Part shown: positions 31,252 to 41,053 of the stretch, in pieces | Position numbering within the stretch: position 1 is the stretch's first letter | How the letters are laid out: every line of letters starts with the position of its first letter | Assembly (NCBI GenBank): GCA_965242785.1 | Contig: CBDETA010000003.1 | Coordinates: 696,082 to 760,081 of the forward strand | From: Maricaulis sp965242785 | GTDB lineage: Bacteria > Pseudomonadota > Alphaproteobacteria > Caulobacterales > Maricaulaceae | Direction of reading: 5' to 3' | DNA length: 64,000 bases | Position numbers and translations under genes: made by a program | Notes under the pieces: generated by a model | The model's database searches: none | What the model saw: the letters and a program-made list of their open reading frames with translations, nothing else | What the model was told of the DNA's origin: nothing

Positions 31252-34200
31252 TTATTGCGCCCAGTAATACGGGGTTGCCGATGTGTCGCCGGTGACGACT
31301 TCATCCAGCGTGTCCGCCTCGTAGAGACGCCCGTTCAGCATCACGTATTCGATGGCGTCCGTGTTGCGGATGTCCGCCAGCGGGTCTTCCCGCATGACCA
31401 CGAGATCGGCCAGCTTGCCCACTTCCAGCGAACCCAGATCGTCGGCAAAGCCCAGGTGGGCCGCCGGTACCGTCGTTGCGGTCGCCAGCACCTGCAGCGG
31501 TGTCATGCCGCCGCGGGCGAAGGACCACATCTCCCAGTGAGCGGCCAAGCCTTCCTGCTGACCGTGGGCACCGATGGAGACATACACCCCGCGCTCAGCC
31601 AAGCGGAGGCTTGTTGCAGCCGCGTTTGCATCGACGAAATTGCTTTCCGGTGCGGTGGTGCGGCGGATCGAGCCCGGGCGCAGGATGTGCGGCGGAACAT
31701 GCTGCGACAGGATCGGATGCTCCCAGACATTGGTGGCCTGACGCCAATAGGGATCGCCGGCCAGACCGCCATAGGTCACAACCAGGGTCGGGGTGAGCGC
31801 GACCTCGGTCTGTTCGAACATCGACAGCACATCCTCGTAGACATGCTCGACCGGCAGGTTGTGCTCCACCGACGTATTGCCATCGGCCACCATCGCCATG
31901 TCCATGTGATAGTTCGAGCCCCCCTCGCCAACGACGATGATGTTGGCTTCGCGGGCCGCCTCGGCGACCTGCTGGCGCTGGTCGCGCCGCGGCTGGTTGT
32001 AGTTCTTGATGCCGTGCGCGCCCTGGGCCTGCAGGCGGAAGACGTGCTGACGCGCATCGTCCAGCCCGTCGATATGGGCATAGACGCTGGGCGAACGGGC
32101 GCCATAGACGATTTCGCCGGTCGAATAGGTCCGCGGTTGCAGGATCAATCCGGCACGCTGCATCTCAGCGGCTGCAAAGATGTGCTGCGCCGAATTGGAC
32201 GGGTCGAACACGGTGGTCACGCCCAGCGCCAGATGAGCACGGGTCGACCAGTTTTGTTGCGGCGTGATGCCGTCCTGCCCCTGCGGGCCGTGCGCATGGG
32301 CATCGATGAAGCCCGGGGTGATCACATGCCCTGACAGGTCGGCCACACGCGCGCCTTCCGGCACGGAGACTTCGCTGCGCGGTCCGATGGCGGCGATCCG
32401 GTTGCCGTCGATCAGGATGATGGCGTCATCGATCACCCCGCCGTCCTCACCCGCCATGGTGATGACCCGCGCACCGACCAGCGCGGTCATGCCGCTCGGC
32501 CGGGCCGTCTGGAATGTCATGGACAGGGACAGGCCGCTTTCCGGCGGCGCATAGCTCTCGTCCGACCCCGGACGCGGGCGGAAATCCTCCAGCGAGGCCG
32601 AGAACAGTTCGGGGCCCATGGTCCAGTTCACCTGGGTCCCGTCATTGGACCAGTGGATATCCGTGGCCCCGTTGCCGGACAGCTCGACCACCGGCACGGC
32701 GCTGGCGGTCCGGCCGGCACCGACATTCTGCGGGCCCACCGGCATCGGCATGACATAGGCGTCGTAATTCTCGCGGAAGACGAGATGCCGGCCATCTGGC
32801 GCGACATGATACTCGCTGACCAGACCGCCGGTGGCGTGGATGCGCTCGTCCAGACCGTCCAGATTCACCGAGTAGAGCTGGGCTTCCGGGTTGGGCCGGG
32901 TCAGGAAGATGCGGTCATTGCGCGCGCCGAAATGCGGATTGGACCCGACATCGGACACCTGCCGCATCTCGCCGCCATTGCTGTCAATCACGTAGATGCC
33001 CGGATTTTCCGACCAGTCGCGTGCCGTCAGATAACCACCGCCATCCTTCTCGAAGACGATCAGCGTGCCGTCCGGCGAGAAGCGGGGGCGGCGGTAATGG
33101 CCCGGCTGCCGGGTGACCGTGCGCTCGGACCGTCCGGTGGCGCTGATCGTGCGGATCGACCCCAGGTCTTCATCATCCCAGGTGGCGAAGACGACGCTGC
33201 GACCGTCCCGGCTCCAGCTCGGGAAGATTTCGTGCCGGTCGGACGTGTCCCGAGTCAGGCGGCGCGGTTCGCCGCCATCAGTGTCCATGATGTAGAGCTT
33301 GCCGAGCGTTTCGAAGACCACGCGCTGCCCATCCGGGGACACCGCGGCAAACCGCGGCATGCGGGTCTGGAACGTGTCCGGCGCGACCTCGACGGACGGA
33401 CGGATGGCGTCGATGACATCGCGCGTGTCGTTGACGGCAAAGGGAATGTTGGAAACCGCACCGTCTGCCAGCTCGACCCGATGAATTCCGCCCCCGGCCC
33501 AGAACACGATGGCCGAGGAATCCGGCATCCAGTCGAAATTCGGATACATCCCCATCACGCCCCAGGTTTCCTGGTTGTCACGATCGAGATCGTCATACAG
33601 CCGGCGGATTTCACCGCTCACCAGGTCCTTGATGTAGAGCCCGGCCTGCATGTCATCGCGGCGCACGAAGGCGATATACCGACCATCGGGCGAGGGAGCC
33701 GGCCGCACGGCACCACCGACGCCGGAAACCACGGTATCCGTTTCGCCGGTTTCCAGGTCGTAGCGCTGGATATTGAAGAGGTCGCCGTTGGAATCCTCGG
33801 CGTAGAGGAAGGTATTGCCCGGCGAAACATTGCGGGTGAAGTACACATAGCGGCCGTCCGGTGAGTAGATCGGCTCGCCCTGTTCTTTCTGGAAGGCCTC
33901 GCTGGGACGTTCCACCAGTTGGACGCCATTGCCGCCCAGCACGTGATACATCCAGATCTCGCCGGTACCGGCCGAACGCCGCGTGGTGAAGTGCTTGCGG
34001 GCGACGATATAGCGACCATCCGGAGACCAGGACGGGTTGTTGAGCATGCGGAAGGTCTCTTGCGTCAGCTGGCGTGCATCGGACCCATCCGCATTCATGA
34101 TCCAGACATTGTCGCCGCCCCCGCGATCCGAGGTGAAGGCGATCTGGCTGCCATCCGGCGAAAAACGCGGCTGGATTTCCCACGGCATGCCGGAGGCAAT

Positions 34201-34482
34201 GCTCGTCGCGGTGCCGCCGGTGATCGGCAGGGTGTAGATATCGCCCAGAAGATCAAAGGCGATCGTCTGTCCGTCCGGGCTGACATCCAGAGACATCCAG
34301 GTGCCTTCGGTCACATTGATGTTGATCTGGCGCATCGGCACCGGCGGATTGGCCACATCCCATTCGCCCGACGCGGCGGTTTCCTCTGCCGCCTCGGCGT
34401 CTGCAGGGGCCTCCTGCCAGGCCAGTGCTGGTGCCGTTGCCAGGATCGTGGTCGCCGCAAGGCTCGCGAAAAATCGGGTCAT
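31252..34482 (-). CDS. TolB-type beta-propeller / amidohydrolase fusion protein, secreted
   Basis: A 1076-residue protein with a signal peptide (MTRFFASLAATTILATAPALA). Residues 50-650 carry many PD40/TolB repeats, such as PRFSPDGSQIAFTSDRGGGD, NPSWSPDGRYIVARKH and PSWSRDGRSVVFATWDDEDL, forming one or two propellers. Residues 665-1060 are an amidohydrolase: VITPGFIDAHAHGPQG (HxH), ALGVTTVFDPSN, NYNQPRRDQ, VEHNLPVEHVYED and SIGAHGQQEGL. Similar fusions in gammaproteobacteria and Caulobacterales are annotated as amidohydrolases of unknown substrate, perhaps peptide-derived. A terminator follows. Confidence 0.85.
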   Translation of the reverse strand: MTRFFASLAATTILATAPALAWQEAPADAEAAEETAASGEWDVANPPVPMRQININVTEGTWMSLDVSPDGQTIAFDLLGDIYTLPITGGTATSIASGMPWEIQPRFSPDGSQIAFTSDRGGGDNVWIMNADGSDARQLTQETFRMLNNPSWSPDGRYIVARKHFTTRRSAGTGEIWMYHVLGGNGVQLVERPSEAFQKEQGEPIYSPDGRYVYFTRNVSPGNTFLYAEDSNGDLFNIQRYDLETGETDTVVSGVGGAVRPAPSPDGRYIAFVRRDDMQAGLYIKDLVSGEIRRLYDDLDRDNQETWGVMGMYPNFDWMPDSSAIVFWAGGGIHRVELADGAVSNIPFAVNDTRDVIDAIRPSVEVAPDTFQTRMPRFAAVSPDGQRVVFETLGKLYIMDTDGGEPRRLTRDTSDRHEIFPSWSRDGRSVVFATWDDEDLGSIRTISATGRSERTVTRQPGHYRRPRFSPDGTLIVFEKDGGGYLTARDWSENPGIYVIDSNGGEMRQVSDVGSNPHFGARNDRIFLTRPNPEAQLYSVNLDGLDERIHATGGLVSEYHVAPDGRHLVFRENYDAYVMPMPVGPQNVGAGRTASAVPVVELSGNGATDIHWSNDGTQVNWTMGPELFSASLEDFRPRPGSDESYAPPESGLSLSMTFQTARPSGMTALVGARVITMAGEDGGVIDDAIILIDGNRIAAIGPRSEVSVPEGARVADLSGHVITPGFIDAHAHGPQGQDGITPQQNWSTRAHLALGVTTVFDPSNSAQHIFAAAEMQRAGLILQPRTYSTGEIVYGARSPSVYAHIDGLDDARQHVFRLQAQGAHGIKNYNQPRRDQRQQVAEAAREANIIVVGEGGSNYHMDMAMVADGNTSVEHNLPVEHVYEDVLSMFEQTEVALTPTLVVTYGGLAGDPYWRQATNVWEHPILSQHVPPHILRPGSIRRTTAPESNFVDANAAATSLRLAERGVYVSIGAHGQQEGLAAHWEMWSFARGGMTPLQVLATATTVPAAHLGFADDLGSLEVGKLADLVVMREDPLADIRNTDAIEYVMLNGRLYEADTLDEVVTGDTSATPYYWAQ

Positions 34483-34588
34483 GTCTCTCCCCCCAAATCA
34501 GTGCGTTGCGGGGACAATAGGAGCGCGAGGGCTCAGCGACAAACTTACCTTTCCGTGAGGCAGTTCCGGAACCGATCCCGGATCGCAT

Positions 34589-34603
34589 TTAGGTTTCTTT
34601 TAA
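34589..34603 (+). promoter_or_regulatory. Candidate CtrA box before hfsE-like gene
   Basis: TTAG-N7-TTAA matches 7 of 8 bases of the CtrA consensus TTAA-N7-TTAA, 41 bp upstream of the start. CtrA is the master cell-cycle regulator of Caulobacterales. A second 7 of 8 match lies between hfsA and hfsD at 46264-46278. Confidence 0.45.
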
Positions 34604-34643
34604 CCACGCTTCTCAACGAAATATTTGAGCTGGGCAGGTCAGA

Positions 34644-36203
34644 ATGCGGCATCATCGATGGGGATCTGACGTGGATTTTTCCAACCAGACACGCACTTGC
34701 AATTCGGGACCGGCCAACGACACCTCGCCGGACAACCGTCCGGTACTGTCCGACAAGGCCGCGAAAACCCGGGCTCATCTCAAGGCACAGGCGCGTGCGC
34801 CGCAGAACCGGGTCAACCGCAAGGCGCTGGGTCACGTGCTCCAGTCCGTCGACATTTTTGCCACCCTTGTCATTGCTGCCGCCGGCGCCTTCGCCGTGTC
34901 CGGCGGTCAGGTTGCTGAGGTTGCAGCCGGCGAACTCCTGCCGGTCCTGCTGTTTGCCGCACTGGCCCCCGCGCTGTTTCATGTCGGCGGGCTCTACCGT
35001 GTGGAAGCACGCAGCATTGCGGCGCTCCGCCTGGTCCGCGCCTTCATCGCGACAGGACTGGCCGGCACGGCCGTGGTCGCCCTGGCGCTGCTGACGGCAC
35101 CGCGCTCGACGGACCTGATCGCCATGTTCGCCGTCACGGGCGTGGGCGCCCTCACCTTGCTGCACGTCATCTATGCCGGCTTCATTGCCCACTGGGCCCG
35201 CGCCGGACGCCTCGCCCGCAATGTCGTTCTGGTCGGCGCAACACCCAATGCCCGCAAGCTGATCAAGGCCAATGCCGGATCAGGCAGTGTCAATGTGGTC
35301 GGCATTTTCGACGACCGTATCTCGCGTGCGCCCCAGGATCTGGCCGGAGCGCCCTATCTGGGCACGACCAATGACCTTCTGTCCTGGCCGCTGCTGCACG
35401 AAGTCGACCGCATTATCCTGACCGTGTCACCCAAGGCCGAACAGCGCGTGCAGATGCTGCTGAACAAGCTGCGCACCCTGCCCCATTCGGTCTGCCTCCT
35501 GCTGGATCTGGACCAGTTCAATCCGGCGGAAACCTCGCTGGATGACATTGTCGGCGTTCAGGCCGCGCGCATGAATGGCGTCGAGGAACGTTTCGGCCAC
35601 CTGCTGGCCAAGCGCCTGCAGGATCTGGTCATCGGCTCTGCGATGTTCGCCGTGGCCCTTCCGGTGATGGTGCTGATCGCGCTCGCGGTGAAGCTGACCA
35701 GTCCGGGCCCGGTTTTGTTCCGCCAGGTCCGCGAAGGCTTCAATGGCCGTCCGATCGAGGTGCTGAAATTCCGCACCATGCGCAATGATCCGCAACCCAC
35801 TGACGGGTCGGTCCGCCAGGTCGAACTCAATGATCCGCGCGTGACCTGGATCGGTGGCTTCCTGCGCAAGACCTCGCTGGATGAGCTGCCCCAGCTGTGG
35901 AATGTGCTGAAGGGCGAGATGTCCCTGGTCGGCCCGCGTCCGCACGCGCCCGGCATGAAAACCGGCGGCACCCGCACGGCCAATCTGGTCGCCGAATATG
36001 CCCACCGGCACCGGGTCAAGCCGGGCCTGACCGGCTGGGCGCAGGTCAATGGATCACGCGGCCCGCTGCACTCTCCGGAAAGCGCCCGCGAGCGCGTGCG
36101 CTGGGATCTGGACTATATCGCCCGCGCCAATTTCTGGTTCGATCTGTGGATCATGCTGCGCACGGGCCCGGCCCTGCTGGGCGACAAGATCAATGTCCGC
36201 TGA
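34644..36203 (+). CDS. hfsE: Polyprenyl-phosphate sugar-1-phosphate transferase (holdfast priming, HfsE/PssY-like)
   Basis: A 519-residue membrane enzyme that should place the first sugar phosphate on undecaprenyl phosphate. Four N-terminal helices (about 60-190) and a CoA-binding-like domain (NVVLVGATPNARKLIK) precede the bacterial sugar transferase domain: membrane helix near 330, FRQVREGFNGRPIEVLKFRT, KTSLDELPQLWNVLKGEMSL, VGPRPHAPGM and HRVKPGLTGWAQVNG. ATG 34644 has AGGT upstream; GTG 34671 with GGGGA is an alternative. It opens the exopolysaccharide cluster. Caulobacter has three such paralogues (HfsE, PssY, PssZ), so the exact name is uncertain. Confidence 0.85.
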   Translation: MRHHRWGSDVDFSNQTRTCNSGPANDTSPDNRPVLSDKAAKTRAHLKAQARAPQNRVNRKALGHVLQSVDIFATLVIAAAGAFAVSGGQVAEVAAGELLPVLLFAALAPALFHVGGLYRVEARSIAALRLVRAFIATGLAGTAVVALALLTAPRSTDLIAMFAVTGVGALTLLHVIYAGFIAHWARAGRLARNVVLVGATPNARKLIKANAGSGSVNVVGIFDDRISRAPQDLAGAPYLGTTNDLLSWPLLHEVDRIILTVSPKAEQRVQMLLNKLRTLPHSVCLLLDLDQFNPAETSLDDIVGVQAARMNGVEERFGHLLAKRLQDLVIGSAMFAVALPVMVLIALAVKLTSPGPVLFRQVREGFNGRPIEVLKFRTMRNDPQPTDGSVRQVELNDPRVTWIGGFLRKTSLDELPQLWNVLKGEMSLVGPRPHAPGMKTGGTRTANLVAEYAHRHRVKPGLTGWAQVNGSRGPLHSPESARERVRWDLDYIARANFWFDLWIMLRTGPALLGDKINVR

Positions 36204-36218
36204 CCGGCAGACTGCCGA

Positions 36219-37421
36219 CTAGCGCCGAAGGATCGGCCGGGGCCGCAACCGGTTTGCGGCCCAACCCTGTTCCAGAGCGTCCAGCACCGGATTGCCGGGT
36301 ACCGGCGAGCGGGCTGACGGATCGGCGCCGTAGACCGGATTGAAGCGGTTTTCCTGCGCTTCATAGACCGACCAGCCGCTGTCCCAACGAAAATAGCTCC
36401 AGCTCGCCCCGGCCGCCTCGCACTGGGCGATACGCTCGGCAAGATAAGCCGAAGCGCCAGGCGACCAGCGACTGGCCCCAAACTCTCCCAGCATCCAGCG
36501 CCGTGCCGAAGGAAGCTGGAACCGGCCCTCGCCAGGCTGGAATGGCCGCCGATCGGCAGCGTCCTGATGGGTAAAATCGCGCGGCGCATAGTCATGAATG
36601 GCCAGCACGGTGCCGGATATGCCTTCAAGCGCCAGCAGGCGCTCGAACCGGGCATTCGCATAGCCGTCCGGACTGACCAGGACGGGCGTGTCGGCATCCA
36701 CGTCGCGAACGCCACGCGCCATGCGCGCAGCCAGGGCCGGCCAGTCGGCTGGCGTTCCGGCAACGATGCGGGCCAACCGGTCGGGTTCCCAGATATCCAG
36801 GTCACCGCCATCCGGTCCGGGCGCGGCGAGATTGGCATTGGGCTCTACCATCAGAAGGTAGCCCGCCACATTGTGGCGGTGGCGAAAGCGGATGGCCGTG
36901 TCGCGCCACATCGCGACCCAGGCGTCACCGGCGGCCTCGGAGCGCCAGAGATGTTCGTCCAGCAGGTGGGCCGGAAACCAGTCGCCGGCACTGTCGCGAT
37001 GGAAGGTGAACTCGCTGCGCCCCGGCCCTGCCCTGAAGCCAATCACGACAAACAGGCCCGCCTGTTCGCAGCGCCGGACCAGGCTGTCCAGGGCGTCCAT
37101 GATGACGGGGTCCGGTGCGTAGGGGGCCGCGACAGTGCGCGGACCGGGATGGGACAGCACGGCCAGATTGGCACCGGAGGCCGCAAGCTGGCGCAATGCG
37201 GCGTCGGAGACGGGGGCGCCCACCGGTCCGGGCCCCAGGAACTCGGGACCATCGAGGCTTGGAATGACCCGGCGCTGCGCAAGGACAGCGCCGCGCAGAT
37301 GGGGGCCTGTCGTGTTGTCCCAGAGATCGATTTTCGCCTGCCCCTGCGCGTCTGCCGGGCGCGGAAGGGCAAGCGCTGTCAGCCCGCCGCAGAGAAACTG
37401 GCGGCGGTCCGGGCCGGTCAT
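36219..37421 (-). CDS. GH5-like (cellulase-family) secreted glycanase in the holdfast cluster
   Basis: A 400-residue protein with a Tat-type signal (GPDRRQFLCGGLTALAL). The body reads as a TIM-barrel glycosidase: LRQLAASGANLAVLSHPGPR, a middle MVEPNAN with a candidate acid/base Glu, and RWMLGEFGASRW with a candidate nucleophile Glu, the spacing expected for GH5. It is translationally coupled to the acyltransferase gene upstream (ATGA at 37418-37421). Its position suggests trimming or release of the exported polysaccharide. It is not among the holdfast genes I know from Caulobacter. Confidence 0.75.
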   Translation of the reverse strand: MTGPDRRQFLCGGLTALALPRPADAQGQAKIDLWDNTTGPHLRGAVLAQRRVIPSLDGPEFLGPGPVGAPVSDAALRQLAASGANLAVLSHPGPRTVAAPYAPDPVIMDALDSLVRRCEQAGLFVVIGFRAGPGRSEFTFHRDSAGDWFPAHLLDEHLWRSEAAGDAWVAMWRDTAIRFRHRHNVAGYLLMVEPNANLAAPGPDGGDLDIWEPDRLARIVAGTPADWPALAARMARGVRDVDADTPVLVSPDGYANARFERLLALEGISGTVLAIHDYAPRDFTHQDAADRRPFQPGEGRFQLPSARRWMLGEFGASRWSPGASAYLAERIAQCEAAGASWSYFRWDSGWSVYEAQENRFNPVYGADPSARSPVPGNPVLDALEQGWAANRLRPRPILRR

Positions 37422-38491
37422 GCGGCGTAGAAGCCGGCCAGACGGTCGAGCTTGCGCATCGCCTTGCCCGTCAGTCGCGAAAAGGCGTTGTTTTCGGCAG
37501 AAGACCGGCACAGGGCCGCCGAGCCTTCACGCAACAGGCCCATCAGCGAAGCATTGGTGTAATGCCCGCGTGAAATACCGATCTGGTAGGAGGACAATTC
37601 GCGCTTGAACTGGAAATCGCCCGGCCCGAGCTCGATACCCTCGTGACCCAGTTCCGCGCAGGTCCGCGCGGTTTCCACCAGCATGAGAAGTCCGGGGCTG
37701 ATCGGGCTGAAATCCCGGTTGAAGGCCGGGAACCAGAACTGACACATCTGCTCGCTGCTCATGCCGACGTGGACGGCGACGATCTCACCCTCCACCTGCA
37801 GCGTCGAACAGACTCCGGAGAAGGCGTCGCTCTCGCGCTTGAGTACGGCTTCCAGAAGGCGGCGCGTCCAGGCAACCGAAAACACGTCGAACACGCCGGT
37901 CTGCAGGTATTGTTCCCGCTTCCAGCGGATCATGGCGTCGAGGGCTTCGGCGCGGTTGTCGGCCATGACAAAGCTGTGCTCGCCGGCCAGGTCGTCCAGC
38001 CGTTTGTAGCGGGTGCGCACATTGCGCATGGCCTTGGCATTGGCGGCCTGCCGGGCCGCCATCCAGGCGTCGAAACCATCCGACAGATCGATGACCCAGG
38101 AGCCCTCGATCTCAAAACCGGGTTTGCGGAAGCAGGCCTGGCTGGCCAGCGCGCCATGGAACTCGAAGACCGGAATGTGTGCGGCCTTCAGCCAGCTGCA
38201 CAGTTCGACCGGCTGGTCGGGTGGGCAGATCACGCCGTGCAGATCACCCAGCGGTCCGGCTAGGGGGCGGACATAGCCGAAATGACCCGTCTGAATGGGC
38301 AGGAAACCATGCAGCTGGCCCTGTTCGCGCGCGATGAGCACGCGCGTGTCACTGCGCGCCTCTTCACAGCATTCGGCAAACTCGAGACAGAAGTACGGGC
38401 TGCCCAGGGCCGGATTGGCGGCGACGAACTCGCGCCAGGCCCCGCGTTCCTCGTTTGTCAGCTCGCTCGGCTTTCTCAGCTCGACTTGCAT
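37418..38491 (-). CDS. hfsK: GNAT/FemAB-type acyltransferase, HfsK-like
   Basis: A 357-residue soluble protein of the BioF2-like/CelD acetyltransferase family: two GNAT-fold halves, with SPYFCLEFAECCEEARSDTR near the N-terminus and LQVEGEIVAVHVGMSSEQMC, WFPAFNRDFSPISPGLLML and GIELGPGDFQFKRELSSYQI in the C-terminal half. In Caulobacter HfsK is a related putative N-acyltransferase that modifies holdfast polysaccharide. The gene is divergent from the flippase gene and coupled to the GH5-like gene. The acyl group and acceptor are unknown. Confidence 0.75.
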   Translation of the reverse strand: MQVELRKPSELTNEERGAWREFVAANPALGSPYFCLEFAECCEEARSDTRVLIAREQGQLHGFLPIQTGHFGYVRPLAGPLGDLHGVICPPDQPVELCSWLKAAHIPVFEFHGALASQACFRKPGFEIEGSWVIDLSDGFDAWMAARQAANAKAMRNVRTRYKRLDDLAGEHSFVMADNRAEALDAMIRWKREQYLQTGVFDVFSVAWTRRLLEAVLKRESDAFSGVCSTLQVEGEIVAVHVGMSSEQMCQFWFPAFNRDFSPISPGLLMLVETARTCAELGHEGIELGPGDFQFKRELSSYQIGISRGHYTNASLMGLLREGSAALCRSSAENNAFSRLTGKAMRKLDRLAGFYAA

Positions 38492-38651
38492 GGCGATGCG
38501 TCCCGTTCTCCCCGCTTTGGCGCCATGATTAACAGGAACGCCTTAGCATCGCGTGAACAGATCACGTCACCGTGTACCGACCCCTGTCGCAATCGCCTGG
38601 AAAGCGGCATCCAACTTGCAGGCTTCCCCCGTCAGGCGAGCGGAGCGTTTC

Positions 38652-40106
38652 ATGCTTGGACGACATCTACTGGGCTATCTGCCGGTTCAACTTTCCCAGG
38701 CGCTGGTGGGATTCGGCAGTGTGGCCGTGTTCACCCGTATCCTGGCACCGGAAGAGTATGGCCGGTACGCGCTGGTTCTGGCGGCGATGTCGCTCACCCA
38801 TATCCTGGTCTTCACCTGGCTCGAGGCTGCCATTGCACGCTTTCATGCGCGCGCGGAGCATCGCGGCCGGCTGAAGGACCATCTGGCCACGGCCCTTGGC
38901 CTCTATGCCCTGGCCGGGCTGGCCGGCGGCGCCATCCTGCTGGCGCTGATCGCCTGGCTGCCGTTGGATGTGCCGCTGAAGACGGCCCTGGGCTTTGCCA
39001 CGGCATCCCTTTTGGTGCGCGCGCTGATGCAGATCGGCCTGCAGACACACCGCGCCCAGGGTGATGTCGCCCGCTATTCGGCGCTGGAAGCCAGCTTCCT
39101 GCTGCTCGGTTTCATGATCGGCGTGGGCCTGATCCTGACCACGGATCTGGGAGCAGCCGGCGTGTTCGCCGGAACCGCCATCGCGGCGGCCATGATGCTG
39201 GTCTTCGACCTGCCCCTGATGTTGCGCCGGGCCCGCGGCGGACGGCGCCAGCGCGTGCGCGCGATCAGCTTTGCCGTATACGGCCTGCCAATCAGCCTGT
39301 CGCTGATCTTCGAGCATCTCCTATCGATCGGCGACCGCTTCCTGATCGCCGGTTTTCTCGGCGAAAGTGCGGTTGGCATGTATGCCGCCGGCTACGGGCT
39401 GGCGGACCGGCTGCTGGACATCATCTTCATCTGGTTCGGCGCCGCGGTCTGGCCCCTGACCATCCGCGCGTTTGAACAGGACGGCCCCGAGGCCGCCCGC
39501 AAGGTGGCGGGTCAGGCTGCCGGCCTGATGGGGCTGATCGCCTTTCCCGCGGCCGCTGGCCTGGCGCTGGTCGCTGCGCCGCTGACGACGGTGCTGGTGG
39601 GTGAAGGCGTGCGCGCCGAAGCCGCGACCATTCTGCCCTGGATCGCCCTGTCCGGTCTGATGAACGGGATGATGACCTATTATTTCCACGAGGCCTTCAC
39701 CCTGACCCGCCGGACCGGGGTCATGGCGCTTTTGATGAGCGGGTCCGCCCTGCTGAACCTGGCGCTCAACCTGCTGCTGATCCCGGTCTTCGGCCTGCAG
39801 GGTGCGGCGATCGCCACCGTGATCGCCTACGCGCTGGCTCTGGTGATCTGTGTCGTCATGGGACGCCGCCACTTCGTCCTGCCCCTGCCCTGGACCGACT
39901 GGATCAAGGCGGGAGCCGCCACCAGCATCATGGCCGCGGCCGTCTTCATCCTCCCTGAAGCGCCCTTTGCCTGGCTCGATCTGATCAGCAAGGCCGGTTT
40001 CGGCATCACGGTTTACGGGATTTCAGCCCTTTGGCTGGATATTGCGGGATGCCGGCAATGGCTGCGCGATGCCCGCGCCCGTATCCGGCCAGCGGGGGCT
40101 GCGTGA
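38652..40106 (+). CDS. hfsF: Wzx-type polysaccharide flippase, HfsF-like
   Basis: A 484-residue polytopic membrane protein of the MATE/Wzx fold with about 12-14 helices. The N-terminal LPVQLSQALVGFGSVAVFTR, ILAPEEYGRYALVLAA pattern is typical of lipopolysaccharide-type flippases. It should move lipid-linked oligosaccharide across the inner membrane. GGAG precedes ATG 38652. It overlaps the next gene by one base, starting the flippase-glycosyltransferase-deacetylase-glycosyltransferase operon. Confidence 0.85.
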   Translation: MLGRHLLGYLPVQLSQALVGFGSVAVFTRILAPEEYGRYALVLAAMSLTHILVFTWLEAAIARFHARAEHRGRLKDHLATALGLYALAGLAGGAILLALIAWLPLDVPLKTALGFATASLLVRALMQIGLQTHRAQGDVARYSALEASFLLLGFMIGVGLILTTDLGAAGVFAGTAIAAAMMLVFDLPLMLRRARGGRRQRVRAISFAVYGLPISLSLIFEHLLSIGDRFLIAGFLGESAVGMYAAGYGLADRLLDIIFIWFGAAVWPLTIRAFEQDGPEAARKVAGQAAGLMGLIAFPAAAGLALVAAPLTTVLVGEGVRAEAATILPWIALSGLMNGMMTYYFHEAFTLTRRTGVMALLMSGSALLNLALNLLLIPVFGLQGAAIATVIAYALALVICVVMGRRHFVLPLPWTDWIKAGAATSIMAAAVFILPEAPFAWLDLISKAGFGITVYGISALWLDIAGCRQWLRDARARIRPAGAA

Positions 40107-41053
40107 TGAATGCGATGATCGACAATCCGGTGCGGGAATTTGCCAATGCCGCGGCTGAGACCGCCCCGGGCATCCGACTGTCCATTCTCATACCTTTCTT
40201 CAAGGACGATCCGGCGGATCTGCTGCGGCATCTGGGTGAGCAGGTTCCGGCGGGCGGGGATATCGAAATCCTTCTGCACGATGACGGCGAGCCCGATCCC
40301 GAGCTCAATGCCCGCATCACCCGCATCCTGGCGGCCATGGGACAGCCGGCCCGGCTGTTGACCTCGGCGCGCAATCGCGGCCGTTCGGCCGGGCGCAACC
40401 TGCTGGCTGAACAGGCGCGCGGCGACTGGCTGATCTATCTGGATGCCGACATGGCGCCGGTGCATGGCGACTTCATCGCACAATATCGCCAACTGATGGA
40501 GCAGGATGACGCGGATGCCGTGTTCGGCGGCTATGAGACCGTGTGGCCCGAGACCGCCGAATTGCAGCTGCATGCGGCCCTGTCGCGGACCAGCGACCAG
40601 AATGATGCGGCGACACGCAACCGGATCGGTGCGACCGCCTTCTGCGCATCGAACATCCTGGTGCGCGCCCGCGTCATGAAGGCCGTGCCCTACGACACAG
40701 GCTATACTGGCTGGGGCTGGGAGGATGTGGACTGGGCCGTAAGGGCCGCTGAACAGTTCAATCTTGGCCACGCCGACAATCCGGCCCGCCACGCCGGGCT
40801 GGAACCGGCCGACCGGTTGCTGGAGAAATTCCGCATCGGCGCGACCAATTACGCCCGCCTGCTTGAAAGAAATCCACAACTGGCAGACCTGCCAGGCACG
40901 CGCGCGGCCCGCTTCCTGTCGCGCATTCCCGGTCAGTCGGGACTGCGCGGTCTGTGGGCTGCCCTCACCCGCGCCGAGCGGCTTCCGCTGCGCTGGCGCA
41001 CGCTGGCCCTGAAACTCTGGCGCGCCAGCTGGACTGCCGAGGCCATCGCATGA
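40106..41053 (+). CDS. hfsG: Family 2 glycosyltransferase, HfsG-like
   Basis: A 315-residue GT-A enzyme. LSILIPFFKDDPADLLRHLG begins the nucleotide-sugar domain, DIEILLHDDGEPD and YLDADMAPV give the acidic motifs, with SARNRGRSAGRNLLAEQARG between them, and GYTGWGWEDVDWAVRAAEQF is the galactosyltransferase-like C-terminal block with ED. It should add a sugar to the holdfast repeat unit on the cytoplasmic face. Coupled to the flippase gene (TGATG) and the deacetylase gene (ATGA). Confidence 0.8.
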   Translation: MNAMIDNPVREFANAAAETAPGIRLSILIPFFKDDPADLLRHLGEQVPAGGDIEILLHDDGEPDPELNARITRILAAMGQPARLLTSARNRGRSAGRNLLAEQARGDWLIYLDADMAPVHGDFIAQYRQLMEQDDADAVFGGYETVWPETAELQLHAALSRTSDQNDAATRNRIGATAFCASNILVRARVMKAVPYDTGYTGWGWEDVDWAVRAAEQFNLGHADNPARHAGLEPADRLLEKFRIGATNYARLLERNPQLADLPGTRAARFLSRIPGQSGLRGLWAALTRAERLPLRWRTLALKLWRASWTAEAIA